Assembly (NCBI GenBank): GCA_029775915.1
Contig: JARVKA010000001.1
Location: forward strand, 162,594 to 226,593
Direction of reading: 5' to 3'
DNA: 64,000 bases
DNA from: Nitrososphaeria archaeon
Lineage (GTDB): Archaea > Thermoproteota > Nitrososphaeria > Nitrososphaerales > JANXEG01
The translations under genes were made by a program, and so were the position numbers. Positions 10,215-18,566 of this stretch are shown here, piece by piece; the first letter of the stretch is position 1; the number at the start of each line of letters is the position of its first letter. The notes below the pieces were generated by a model. The model saw only the letters and a program-made list of their open reading frames with translations, was not told the DNA's origin and did no database searches.

Positions 10215-10646
10215 TTGGCAACAAATTTGCATATTAAACCTAACATAATGCTATCAATCATTTTCCTCATTATGGGGATATTTTGGATACTCGCTTCTCT
10301 TCTTGGTGAAGGGAGTAACTTATTAATCGCTCCAGGTATTATGAATTTGATAGTTGCAAGCCTTTTGTTATTCAAGGTGCAGAAAATTCTTTTAAGAATT
10401 TTACTCTTACCAACCGCTTTATACAATTTGATAATTTTGATTTATCAAGCTTACTCCATTTACATCTTATTAACCTTCAACCTAACAATATTCAATTTAC
10501 TTAGCTTAATAATTTATAGTATAATCTCAATCTCCTTTCTATTAATCTCTCTCATCGCATACTCTAAGCCTCAGATTTTAATTCCTCAGTATCCAACCTT
10601 TGGAGAAAGTAAAAACCATAAAAAGCAAGAACCGTCAAAACTGTGA
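10215..10646 (+). CDS. Small integral membrane protein, unknown
   Basis: This 143-residue product consists almost wholly of four hydrophobic segments (about residues 10-30, 38-58, 62-85 and 90-115), ending in a polar tail with SKNHKKQEPSKL. The start is TTG; the reverse frame also has a shorter open frame, but the membrane-protein pattern favours this strand. Its 3' end overlaps antisense by 83 bases with the following convergent membrane protein, so its last 28 codons are constrained or the true end differs. I recognise no family. Confidence 0.5.
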   Translation: MATNLHIKPNIMLSIIFLIMGIFWILASLLGEGSNLLIAPGIMNLIVASLLLFKVQKILLRILLLPTALYNLIILIYQAYSIYILLTFNLTIFNLLSLIIYSIISISFLLISLIAYSKPQILIPQYPTFGESKNHKKQEPSKL

Positions 10647-11124
10647 AGAATTTTGTTGCAAATACTATATTCCAAGGCGTTTTTGGATTTGGAAATGGAT
10701 TTTTAATCAAATCGGGATTTAACTCACCTCTAATTTCAGCAGCAGATATTAAACCACTCCATAAAGTGAAGTTAAACATTACCTCATAAAGTGCCATAGC
10801 TCCCACGAAGAATAGAAAGAAGCGAAGAAAATCTCTTATAGGCTTTCGAATTTTAGCGATTCTTTTTTTATTCAACTCAAGCATAGTAAATGTAAATGTT
10901 ATTAATGATGCTACCATCCATGTTACGGGTTTAGCATAAAAAAGTGGGAAAGCGCTTATGTAAGGGAACTCAATTGTTACCAATGTTTCTCCTACTACTT
11001 CCACACCTTGTATTAATGAAGCTACAATTCCATAAATACTCGTCCCAATCATAATTACTAACGAGATAATAGCAAGTATTTTATAGACCTTCCTAATGGA
11101 TGGATTGCACTCTCTAACGTTCAT
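10564..11124 (-). CDS. Conserved archaeal membrane protein, unknown
   Basis: This 186-residue protein has four membrane segments (around residues 15-37, 60-80, 97-117 and 150-172) and conserved-looking loops with ELNPDLIKNPFPNPKTPWN between segments three and four, which may form a surface-exposed substrate or cofactor site. The C-terminal tail QRLDTEELKSEA is acidic and cytosolic-looking. The start is ATG. I do not recognise a named family. The 3' end overlaps the convergent small membrane protein gene. Confidence 0.72.
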   Translation of the reverse strand: MNVRECNPSIRKVYKILAIISLVIMIGTSIYGIVASLIQGVEVVGETLVTIEFPYISAFPLFYAKPVTWMVASLITFTFTMLELNKKRIAKIRKPIRDFLRFFLFFVGAMALYEVMFNFTLWSGLISAAEIRGELNPDLIKNPFPNPKTPWNIVFATKFFTVLTVLAFYGFYFLQRLDTEELKSEA

Positions 11125-11229
11125 TTACTCTTATATTTGGAATGGTTATAAAAAAATCTTACTTTAATAAAACCCCACTCCCTCCATTTAGTAAAGTATT
11201 TAAACATTTACATATTCACATAAAACTCA

Positions 11230-11283
11230 AGCGGGTGGTGGTCCTCCCACCGTTCCGCTATAAAAACCCCGGTTGGGAGGTGA
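11230..11283 (+). promoter_or_regulatory. Candidate preQ1/preQ0-class translational riboswitch upstream of queT
   Basis: The leader holds AGCGG (11230-11234) and its complement CCGCT (11255-11259), forming an outer stem. It is followed by ATAAAAAC (11260-11267), the same layout as the stem and A-rich tail of preQ1-I riboswitches. Inside the stem, GGTGG (11233 onward region) can pair with CCACC. The loop contains CCTCCCA (11243-11249), a perfect seven-base complement of TGGGAGG (11274-11280), which is the Shine-Dalgarno of the next gene. Ligand binding could thus decide whether the ribosome site is free. The structure is visible; the ligand is inferred from the downstream QueT transporter. Confidence 0.6.
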
Positions 11284-11290
11284 TTATAAT

Positions 11291-11773
11291 TTGAAAAGTA
11301 AGGATTTAGCACTTGTAGCACTTTTCACTAGCTTATATGTTGTAGCTGTGATTTTATTGGCTCCAATTAGCTTTGAAGTATTTCAAGTAAGAGTGGCTGA
11401 TATTTTAATGCCTTTATCCATCATTTTTGGTATGCCCGCAATTTTTGGATTAACGATTGGTGCATTTATAGCGAATTTTGCCAGCCCCTTCGGTATTATT
11501 GATGTGATAGGTGGGAGTGTAGCAAATTTTATAGCATCTTACACAGCTTGGATAATTGGTAGGAGAAATTTTAAAGGTTCATGGATTATCGCTATATTTG
11601 TAGAGAATTTAATCATAACTCTTATAGTCGGCACTTATCTTTCATACCTTCTCACATTGCCTCTTGTAGTAGGATGGTTTGGTATATTTCTTGGCTCATT
11701 AATCAGTATGAATATTGGAGGGTATTTATTATTAAAGGTCTTAAGAATTAGATTGATTCAAACCCATCCTTAA
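11291..11773 (+). CDS. queT: QueT-family transporter (queuosine/archaeosine precursor ECF S-component)
   Basis: QueT proteins are small membrane S-components of ECF transporters that import precursors of 7-deazaguanine tRNA bases. The sequence has the family block LAPISFEVFQVRVADI followed by the ASPFGIIDVIGGSVAN loop, and five to six hydrophobic helices. I set the start at TTG 11291, because a GGAGGTGAT ribosome site lies about ten bases upstream and the open frame's earlier TTG at 11273 falls inside that site. In archaea the likely substrate is preQ0 for archaeosine. No ECF ATPase or T-component is in the window, so it may share a common module. The structured leader described above lies directly upstream. 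Confidence 0.85.
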   Translation: MKSKDLALVALFTSLYVVAVILLAPISFEVFQVRVADILMPLSIIFGMPAIFGLTIGAFIANFASPFGIIDVIGGSVANFIASYTAWIIGRRNFKGSWIIAIFVENLIITLIVGTYLSYLLTLPLVVGWFGIFLGSLISMNIGGYLLLKVLRIRLIQTHP

Positions 11774-11849
11774 AATAAAGCTAACAATTTAATAATATGT
11801 AAGTTTTTCAATACTGTAGTATTCATTAAATATCTCAAGTGAAAAATCT

Positions 11850-13538
11850 TTGAAGAATCGCTATATAGTGGTGGCTGAAAAGCCGAGTGTAGCAAAAGCG
11901 ATAAAACGAGTACTTAACCAAATCGATTCAAAAGTCTTCATAACATCTCTTAAAGGGCATTTAATGGATTCTAACCTTCCACAAGGGTTTGAATGGGGCA
12001 AAGTTGATCCAAAAGAGATTTTAAATTTAAGAAAAATCCCCATGATAATAAAAGATGTTAAAAAGTATAGAGAGTTAAAGAAAGTCCTTGAAAGTGTAAA
12101 AGGGGAGCTTGTAATAGCAACTGATAACGATCCAGAAGGTGAGTTGATAGGTTATGAAATCTTAAGGGTTAAAAAGAGTATTAAAGAAGAATCAAAAGTC
12201 TTAAGGATGAGGTTCAATAGTGTTGATGAAGCTGAAATACTTAAAGCTTGGAATAATCTTGAAGAAGGGTTAAAGTGGAGATGGGTTTACAAAGCTCTTT
12301 TTAGGCAAATCTTTGACCTTATTACCGGTTTCGCTTTTACACGATTATTAACAAGTTTAACGAATAAACTCATTTCTTGGGGCAGTTGCCAAACCCCAAC
12401 TCTTTATTTTATTGTAGAAAGGGAAAGGGAGATAATGAACTTTAAACCTAAAAAATTTTGGTTTATTGAAGCTATACTTGAGCATAACCTTTCAGTAAGG
12501 TCTGAAATATTTTATGAAAAAGAAGAAGCAGAAATGGCTTATAAGATAGTTAAAAATGCTCATTATGCTTCAATATCTTCATATTCAGAGTTTAAAAGTG
12601 TTGTAAAAAGACCATTGCCTTTAATTACTGATGATCTTTTAAGAGACTTTGTAAAGATATCTCGAATAACTTCAGCGAAGGTTTTAAATCTTGCTGAAGA
12701 GCTTTATTCAAATGGGTATATTTCATATCCGAGAACAGAAACCAATATTTATTATGAAGGCTTTGATTTTGAAAAATGCTTAAAAGCGATTTTAAGCTCA
12801 AAATTAGGAGAAGAAGTAACTCATAAAATAGAGAAGTTAGCTCCTTTAAATGGTAAGCTCGACGATAAAGCTCATCCTCCTATCCACCCTTTAAAACCAT
12901 ACCCAATGGATAAATCTTTAAAGTGGAAGCTTTGGGAGTATGTGGCGAGAAGATTTTTAGCTAATGCATATTGTAAAAATGCATTAAAGCTTTTTCAAAG
13001 AATCGAGTTAATAATTGAAGGTATCAATTTCTTTACTGAAGGTTCATATTTTTTAGAAGAAGGCTTTTATAAAGTATTTTATTACTTTAAACCAAATGAG
13101 AAACCCTTACCAAAGTTGAAAGAAGGAAAGATTATTAGAGTTATTGAAATCGAGTTAAAAGAAGGGATTACGAAACCTCCTAGTAGAATGAAAGAGTCTG
13201 AACTTTTATCAGCTATGATTAAGAATAATATCGGCACTGATGCTACAAGAGCTATATTCCCACAATTGATAGTAAAAAGGGGTTATGCGTTAAGGAGTGA
13301 TGTATTCATTCCAACTAAACTCGGAATGCGTTTCATAGAAGTATTAGAAAAGGTTGATAAAAAGCTCGTTACCCCTGAAACAAGAAGGTTTGTTGAGGAA
13401 CTTATGAATAGAATAGAAGGAGGAGAGATAGGAATGAATGAAGCACTCGATAAATCCCTTAATTTATATAAAGAGCTTTACTTAAAGTGTGAGAGTATGA
13501 AGGATGAAATAAAGAGTGGTTTTCTTTCTTGTTTGTAA
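11850..13538 (+). CDS. Type IA DNA topoisomerase without zinc fingers
   Basis: This relaxes or decatenates DNA through a 5' phosphotyrosine. The Toprim domain has VVAEKPSVAKAI with E10 and TDNDPEGELIG with D92, D94 and E97. The active-site region YISYPRTETNIY carries the catalytic Y293. The protein ends at 562 residues soon after the core, with no C-terminal Cys4 zinc fingers, unlike bacterial TopA and more like compact topoisomerase III forms. The start is TTG 11850, a few bases after another possible in-frame-free start. It follows queT by about 76 bases on the same strand. Confidence 0.92.
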   Translation: MKNRYIVVAEKPSVAKAIKRVLNQIDSKVFITSLKGHLMDSNLPQGFEWGKVDPKEILNLRKIPMIIKDVKKYRELKKVLESVKGELVIATDNDPEGELIGYEILRVKKSIKEESKVLRMRFNSVDEAEILKAWNNLEEGLKWRWVYKALFRQIFDLITGFAFTRLLTSLTNKLISWGSCQTPTLYFIVEREREIMNFKPKKFWFIEAILEHNLSVRSEIFYEKEEAEMAYKIVKNAHYASISSYSEFKSVVKRPLPLITDDLLRDFVKISRITSAKVLNLAEELYSNGYISYPRTETNIYYEGFDFEKCLKAILSSKLGEEVTHKIEKLAPLNGKLDDKAHPPIHPLKPYPMDKSLKWKLWEYVARRFLANAYCKNALKLFQRIELIIEGINFFTEGSYFLEEGFYKVFYYFKPNEKPLPKLKEGKIIRVIEIELKEGITKPPSRMKESELLSAMIKNNIGTDATRAIFPQLIVKRGYALRSDVFIPTKLGMRFIEVLEKVDKKLVTPETRRFVEELMNRIEGGEIGMNEALDKSLNLYKELYLKCESMKDEIKSGFLSCL

Positions 13539-13686
13539 ATTTTTTAATATAACTTGTAATTATTAAATCGTGATTATTTGAGTAAATGGGATAAATTTGG
13601 TTAATTTTTAATCAATTTATATTCATGAATGGTGAAATTTTATTATTAAAGCTAACTCATAAATACCACATAATAATCTTAATTTT

Positions 13687-14622
13687 TTGATCTTGCCAAT
13701 TCTTTGTGTTAAATGTAAAAACCAACCTGCTGAGACTAGTGCGGTAGAGGGTAGATTAAAGTTATGCCCTAAGTGCTTTATAGAGTATTTTGAAAGAAGG
13801 GTAAAAGAAAGTGTTCAAAAGTTTCACATGTTTACCCATGAAGAAAGGGTTGCAGTAGCGGTATCTGGTGGTAAGGATAGTGGTGCACTTTTACGTTCCT
13901 TAAAGAGAGCTTTTCCTAACCTTGATATTGTTGCGCTACATATAAACTTGGGGATTAACGGTTATTCAGAGCATTGTGAAAGTAAAGTAAGAGAGCTTGT
14001 AAAAGAAGAATGTGTAGAGTTAAATGTTTTTAAACTAAGTGAAGAAGGATTCACTATCGATGACTTTAGAAAAACTCTTTATAAGAATGAGGTTTGCTCA
14101 CCTTGTGGGATTGTAAAGAGGCACATATTGGATCGAATGGCTTTGGAAGTGGGTGCAAAGGTTCTTGCTACAGGCCATAATCTCGATGATATTCTTTCTA
14201 CTTTACTTCATACATTTTTCTCGGGCGATTTTGTTCAACTTGTAAGGCTTAAACCAGTATTAATGCCACAACACCCTTATCAAACAAAAAAGGTTAAACC
14301 TTTAATAAAGATGAGTGAGTTTGAAGATTATCAATACGCTTTATACACAGAGATACCAATTAGAGAGCTTAATTGTCCTCATTCGATAGGGACTAAATCG
14401 AGAGAGGGAAAGAAAATTCTTGAATCTTTAAGTAAAGGCAATCCAAACTTCAAGTATCAAACTCTTTCTCTATTTTTAAAGAAGCTTATACCTATGATTG
14501 AAGATAAGGTTAAGCAACCGAATTTAATGAGTTGTATAAGGTGTGGATTTCCAAGCTCGACTGAAGTTTGTGCTTATTGTAAAAGGGTTGAGATGGTGAA
14601 GAGAGTTGGTAAAAGAGCTTAA
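13687..14622 (+). CDS. ttuA: TtuA/Ncs6-family tRNA 2-thiolation enzyme
   Basis: This PP-loop enzyme adds sulfur to a uridine of tRNA (position 54 in TtuA, 34 in the Ncs6 branch). The P-loop SGGKDSG is near residue 59, N-terminal zinc ligands are CVKC and CPKC, and C-terminal ones are CIRC and CAYC. The [4Fe-4S]-type cysteines are CSPCG with a later single Cys in ELNCPHS. Length is normal. The start is TTG 13687 or TTG 13693. Its last 17 bases overlap the TudS-like gene, so the two are probably co-translated. Which uridine is modified cannot be decided from sequence alone. Confidence 0.88.
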   Translation: MILPILCVKCKNQPAETSAVEGRLKLCPKCFIEYFERRVKESVQKFHMFTHEERVAVAVSGGKDSGALLRSLKRAFPNLDIVALHINLGINGYSEHCESKVRELVKEECVELNVFKLSEEGFTIDDFRKTLYKNEVCSPCGIVKRHILDRMALEVGAKVLATGHNLDDILSTLLHTFFSGDFVQLVRLKPVLMPQHPYQTKKVKPLIKMSEFEDYQYALYTEIPIRELNCPHSIGTKSREGKKILESLSKGNPNFKYQTLSLFLKKLIPMIEDKVKQPNLMSCIRCGFPSSTEVCAYCKRVEMVKRVGKRA

Positions 14623-15121
14623 ATTCGTAGCGGTAGCTCATTGCATTCTCAATCGAGGAACGAGGTGGTGGATAGAAGGTAAGCGTGTAGAGGGAGGTAT
14701 TGTAAAAAAGGTTGTTGATAAATTAGCTGAAATAAATATAGGGATTTATCAATTACCTTGCCCTGAATTTACATTCCTTGGCAATCCTAGAGCTCAAATG
14801 ACGAAGGATGAATATGAGTCTCTTAAGTGTTATAAAAAGCATGTAAGAAAACTTGCAAAAAAAGTAAGCATGGAGATAGAATCTTTAATAAAGATGGGGA
14901 AAGAGCCTAAACTCAAAATTGTAGGGCTTATAGGGATTGCTCGTTCACCAAGTTGTGCAACGAAATGTATACCTGTTGGCAATGGTTATCGTGAAGGGAT
15001 GGGAATTTTCTTCGAAGAGCTTATACGTTATTTAAATAGAAAAGGAATTACAGTATTAACATTTGAAATAGATATTAAGGATTTGGAAAGAAGTACTCTT
15101 GCTTTAAAAGCTCTACTTTAA
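14606..15121 (+). CDS. TudS/DUF523-related putative desulfidase
   Basis: TudS proteins remove sulfur from thiouracil using an [4Fe-4S] cluster held by three cysteines. This 171-residue protein has matching Cys motifs: AHCILNRGT near residue 12, LPCPEFTF near 49 and SPSCATKC near 113. The RARSPSC-type loop and the general length agree with the CD3072-like subgroup rather than classic TudS. It starts with TTG inside the end of the TtuA gene. Its position suggests a role in thionucleobase repair or sulfur recycling linked to tRNA thiolation. That link is inferred. Confidence 0.72.
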   Translation: MVKELKFVAVAHCILNRGTRWWIEGKRVEGGIVKKVVDKLAEINIGIYQLPCPEFTFLGNPRAQMTKDEYESLKCYKKHVRKLAKKVSMEIESLIKMGKEPKLKIVGLIGIARSPSCATKCIPVGNGYREGMGIFFEELIRYLNRKGITVLTFEIDIKDLERSTLALKALL

Positions 15122-15196
15122 TTATTACAGCCAAAGAATTCACACATCATTTTTCATAAAAAATATATATGCATGCTCAAATTAATTCTATTATAA

Positions 15197-15871
15197 TTGA
15201 AGTTAAAAGCGATTCTATTCGATTTAGATGGAACGTTAATCGAATTTTTATTAGATTATCAAAAGGCTAAGCGTAAAGCTTTAGAGATTTTTAAAAAGTT
15301 TGATCTTAAAGGTGTAAAACTTGATGAGAATGCTAGCATATATATGTTATTAAAGAAAGTTGAGCATGTGTTGGATTTTTCAACCTTTAACTCATTAAAA
15401 AAAATGGTATATCAATTTTTTGAGGAAGTTGAAATAGAAGCAGCTGAAAAAATTAAACCAAATCCTTCCATTAATAAATTGATAAAAACTCTTCGTGATA
15501 TGAATTTAAAGCTTGGGTTAGTAACGAATAATGGAAGAGTTGGTGTGATGAAGAGTTTAGAAAAAATGGAGCTAGTTGATGCATTCGATGTAATCATTAC
15601 TCGTGATGACTCTAATGAATTAAAGCCTGATAAAGGAGGTTTAATGAAAGCTTTGGAGTTATTAAACGTAAAGCCTAATGAAGCGTTATTCGTGGGTGAT
15701 GGGGTTATGGATATAATTGCAGCAAAGTCTGTAGGTATAATATCTGTGGCGGTACCGACTGGACCATTTAGTGTGGATAAGTTATTGGAATTAGCTCCAG
15801 ATTATTTAATGGATTCTGTACACTCTTTGCTAACTCTTATTCAATACTTAAACGAGCTAGATGAAGAATAG
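15197..15871 (+). CDS. HAD-family phosphatase
   Basis: This is a haloacid-dehalogenase-type phosphatase similar to phosphoglycolate phosphatases. Motif I is ILFDLDGTLIE (nucleophile Asp near residue 8), motif II VTNNGR near 106, motif III lysine in ELKPDKGG and motif IV FVGDGVMDIIAA near 164. A helical C1 cap occupies residues 15-85. The start is TTG. The substrate is unknown; removal of phosphoglycolate or a pyrimidine nucleotide are usual roles for such enzymes. Confidence 0.85.
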   Translation: MKLKAILFDLDGTLIEFLLDYQKAKRKALEIFKKFDLKGVKLDENASIYMLLKKVEHVLDFSTFNSLKKMVYQFFEEVEIEAAEKIKPNPSINKLIKTLRDMNLKLGLVTNNGRVGVMKSLEKMELVDAFDVIITRDDSNELKPDKGGLMKALELLNVKPNEALFVGDGVMDIIAAKSVGIISVAVPTGPFSVDKLLELAPDYLMDSVHSLLTLIQYLNELDEE

Positions 15872-15913
15872 ATAATTGAATAATTGGAAGTCCCTTTCTA
15901 TATTTCTATTAAT

Positions 15914-16882
15914 CTAAGCGATATTTGTGATTATCTCACAAATAATTCGATGCGTTTCTAAAGGTGGGGGTATTGCATTCACCATAAAGATTTTTGTTCT
16001 TTCAAAGAACTCTTTAAAGAATCTCTTTCTTAATTTTGTTTTTCTTTCATTTATCACCAATAAATGAGGATTGCAAAAATTTGTTCTCTCCATATAATTT
16101 ACAGCCTCATCTACTTCAATCTTTCTTGATAAAACTTCATCACTCAAATCTCTTTTTAATAAAATTACTCCTCTTACAGTTGTTAAAGGTAAAATCTTAC
16201 CCTTCCCTACCACACTCCTAACATTTACAATACCTCTACCTCTTGAGTCAAACTCTACATCTTTAACCAATTTATCATACTCACCCCACACATTTGCAAT
16301 ATCGGCTTGAACATAGAAATTCTTCTCTGAGCCAAATGCTATCACATCATTATCTTGAAACCTTATGAAGAACCAATCATCAGCTACAACTCTCACACCA
16401 TTCAATCTTAAAAGTCCATAAGTATGAGTAGTTTTACCTATACCTGATGGTGCGATTAAACATATTCCATACCCTTTCAAATCTACACAAGCTCCATGCA
16501 CAGGGTAAATGTAATGTTCATCTTCTGTAATATCTCCAGCCACACTTAAAGCGATTGATTTAATCCAACCATAATAATCCATATTGAGTACAAAAGCGGT
16601 TTTTGATAAAGGTTCGTAAATAACCTTTGGCTCACTTATTTTTTCATCATTAGTTACAAGAAGCCTACCATGTGAACGAATATTTGCAGACATTGGATAA
16701 AAATTATCTTCCCATTTTTCTTTAACATACTTTTGATCAGTTAATAACTTAATGCAACACCCATAAATATCAGCCTTTTCTTCAAAAATAACTTTACTTG
16801 CATACTTTGTGAATAACTCATCCTTCTTTTCGATAGGGATTATTTCCTTTATATAGCGAGAAGGTTTAGTCAAATTTATCAT
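15914..16882 (-). CDS. HPr-kinase-like P-loop protein
   Basis: The central part reads GICLIAPSGIGKTTHTYGLL (about residues 160-178), a Walker A with the GKTT ending used by the HPr kinase/PEP carboxykinase group, followed by VVADDWFFIR, which supplies the acidic metal-binding residues. Before it lie about 150 residues of beta-rich sequence with an SFDVNRSHGR-like segment. Such proteins phosphorylate protein side chains or small metabolites; no partner HPr is known here. The stop almost touches the start of the htrA gene upstream (one base), so the two are an operon. The function is unassigned. Confidence 0.7.
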   Translation of the reverse strand: MINLTKPSRYIKEIIPIEKKDELFTKYASKVIFEEKADIYGCCIKLLTDQKYVKEKWEDNFYPMSANIRSHGRLLVTNDEKISEPKVIYEPLSKTAFVLNMDYYGWIKSIALSVAGDITEDEHYIYPVHGACVDLKGYGICLIAPSGIGKTTHTYGLLRLNGVRVVADDWFFIRFQDNDVIAFGSEKNFYVQADIANVWGEYDKLVKDVEFDSRGRGIVNVRSVVGKGKILPLTTVRGVILLKRDLSDEVLSRKIEVDEAVNYMERTNFCNPHLLVINERKTKLRKRFFKEFFERTKIFMVNAIPPPLETHRIICEIITNIA

Positions 16883-16883
16883 C

Positions 16884-18113
16884 TCAAGTAGGCGGTGGTC
16901 GCTCCCCTAAAATTACATCAAAATTTAATAATTTATTTTCACGGATAATGGTAATTTTTACATGCTCACCAGCTCTTTTATTTCTTTGTAAATATACTAA
17001 GATATCTTCAATACCTCTAACTTTATTATCATCTATTCCTATAATTACATCACCACCTATTATTACATTAACCCCACCAATCCGTATCACACGATTCCCA
17101 CCCTTTATTCCAGCTTTATCAGCTGGCCCCCCTTTTACTACATCTGTTACTAAAAAGCCTTTAGACTCATTCAACTTCATAATACTTGCAATTTCAGGTG
17201 TAACATCTAAACCTAAGATGCCTAACCATGGATGTTCATACTTTCCTTTTGATATGAGTGATGGAACGACTTTCTTCACCAAGTTTGATGGTATTGCAAA
17301 TCCCACACCTGCAAAAGCTCCTGTAGGCGATATAATTGCAGTATTCACACCAATTACTTCACCATCCATATTCATCAAAGGCCCACCTGAGTTTCCGGGA
17401 TTAATCGCTGCATCCACTTGAATCACATCCACAATGAGAAAACCTTGTTCCGTTTGAAGTTGCCTTCCCAATTGGCTCACAATACCTTCTGTCATAGAAT
17501 TACTCAACCCAAATGGATTTCCTATAGCTGCAACTCTTTGCCCAACAACTAATTTAGAAGAATCACCAAGTGGTAAAGGGTTGAGCTTATCTGCCGGAGC
17601 ATCTATCTTTATTACAGCTAAATCGCTATAAGGGTCTGTACCTACCAACTTAGCTGGATATGAAGAACCATCTGGAAATTTCACTCTAATTACATCCGCA
17701 CCCTTTACTACATGATAATTGGTTATAATATGACCTAATCGATCATAAACGAAACCTGAACCCCCACCAGATGAAACTCCTAAAAGATTTTCAATTCTTA
17801 CTAATACAGCCACTACCGATGGGCTCGCTCTTTTAAATACTTCAATCGAGTTTGAGTATGAAGGTGTGAATGTTAAATTTACGTTAGTGCGTAATTGCGA
17901 TTCAATACTTATTAACTTAGATTCAATAAGTTGGAGTTGGTATCGAATCTTCTCATTCTGCAATTGAAGTTCAGTGTAACGTGCTTGAGCATCAAAGTGT
18001 ATATATAATAAACTAACGATTAGAATGATAATAATCATCCATGATGCATATAGCCACTTCAAGCCTCCAGTACCGCTTAACTCTTTATGAGTAGAGGTGT
18101 TCAAATTCACCAA
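16884..18113 (-). CDS. HtrA/DegP-type membrane-anchored serine protease
   Basis: This surface quality-control protease has one N-terminal membrane anchor (residues 22-40), a short coiled-coil (44-75) and a trypsin-like domain with the catalytic triad H134 (TNYHVV), D164 (SDLAVI) and S242 (GNSGGPL). A single PDZ domain covers about residues 290-400. The protease domain therefore faces outside the cytoplasm. Length is usual for DegS/HtrA forms with one PDZ. It is the upstream gene of the HPrK-like protein. A stress role is known for the family; the substrate is unknown. Confidence 0.92.
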   Translation of the reverse strand: MVNLNTSTHKELSGTGGLKWLYASWMIIIILIVSLLYIHFDAQARYTELQLQNEKIRYQLQLIESKLISIESQLRTNVNLTFTPSYSNSIEVFKRASPSVVAVLVRIENLLGVSSGGGSGFVYDRLGHIITNYHVVKGADVIRVKFPDGSSYPAKLVGTDPYSDLAVIKIDAPADKLNPLPLGDSSKLVVGQRVAAIGNPFGLSNSMTEGIVSQLGRQLQTEQGFLIVDVIQVDAAINPGNSGGPLMNMDGEVIGVNTAIISPTGAFAGVGFAIPSNLVKKVVPSLISKGKYEHPWLGILGLDVTPEIASIMKLNESKGFLVTDVVKGGPADKAGIKGGNRVIRIGGVNVIIGGDVIIGIDDNKVRGIEDILVYLQRNKRAGEHVKITIIRENKLLNFDVILGERPPPT

Positions 18114-18226
18114 ATTTTATATTAAATCGCAAATATAAGATTTAATAAATGGGAGAGGAGAGTTTAATCCATATGTAATTGTTAAATATGATATCTTCCT
18201 TAATGATATAGGAAGGTTGATGTTAC

Positions 18227-18463
18227 TTGCCCATCGCATTTGTGTTAATAAATGCGGACTTAGGTGCTGAGGAAGAGTTGGTAAAGGAATTAAAGGAGAT
18301 TCCAAATGTAAAAGAAGTTCATGCAGTGTATGGTGTTTATGATATTATTGTTAAAGTTGAGGCTGAGAGTATGGAGAAGGTAAAGGAAACGGTCACGTGG
18401 AAGATTAGAAGGCTCGATAAGGTTCGCTCTACACTCACTATGATTGTAATAGAATCTGGTTAA
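18227..18463 (+). CDS. Stand-alone Lrp/AsnC RAM domain
   Basis: This 78-residue protein consists of only the ligand-binding RAM (AsnC C-terminal) domain: the start PIAFVLINADLG, the loop VHAVYGVYDIIVKVEAES and the ending STLTMIVIES are characteristic. It lacks the helix-turn-helix, so it cannot bind DNA itself. Such proteins sense amino acids and may assemble with full-length Lrp proteins. The start is TTG 18227. It lies between divergent htrA and tiaS. Confidence 0.88.
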   Translation: MPIAFVLINADLGAEEELVKELKEIPNVKEVHAVYGVYDIIVKVEAESMEKVKETVTWKIRRLDKVRSTLTMIVIESG

Positions 18464-18566
18464 TCATACCTCGGTAGTAAAAATGTAATGTTGCAAAACT
18501 TAATAAAAATGTAGCGATTAATATCAAAATAAGCGAAATACAATTAAAGAGCATAATTTTAAATTA

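Noticed and set aside
10205-10426. A reverse frame of 73 codons
   Set aside because: It overlaps the membrane-protein gene on the other strand, and that strand shows coherent helices.
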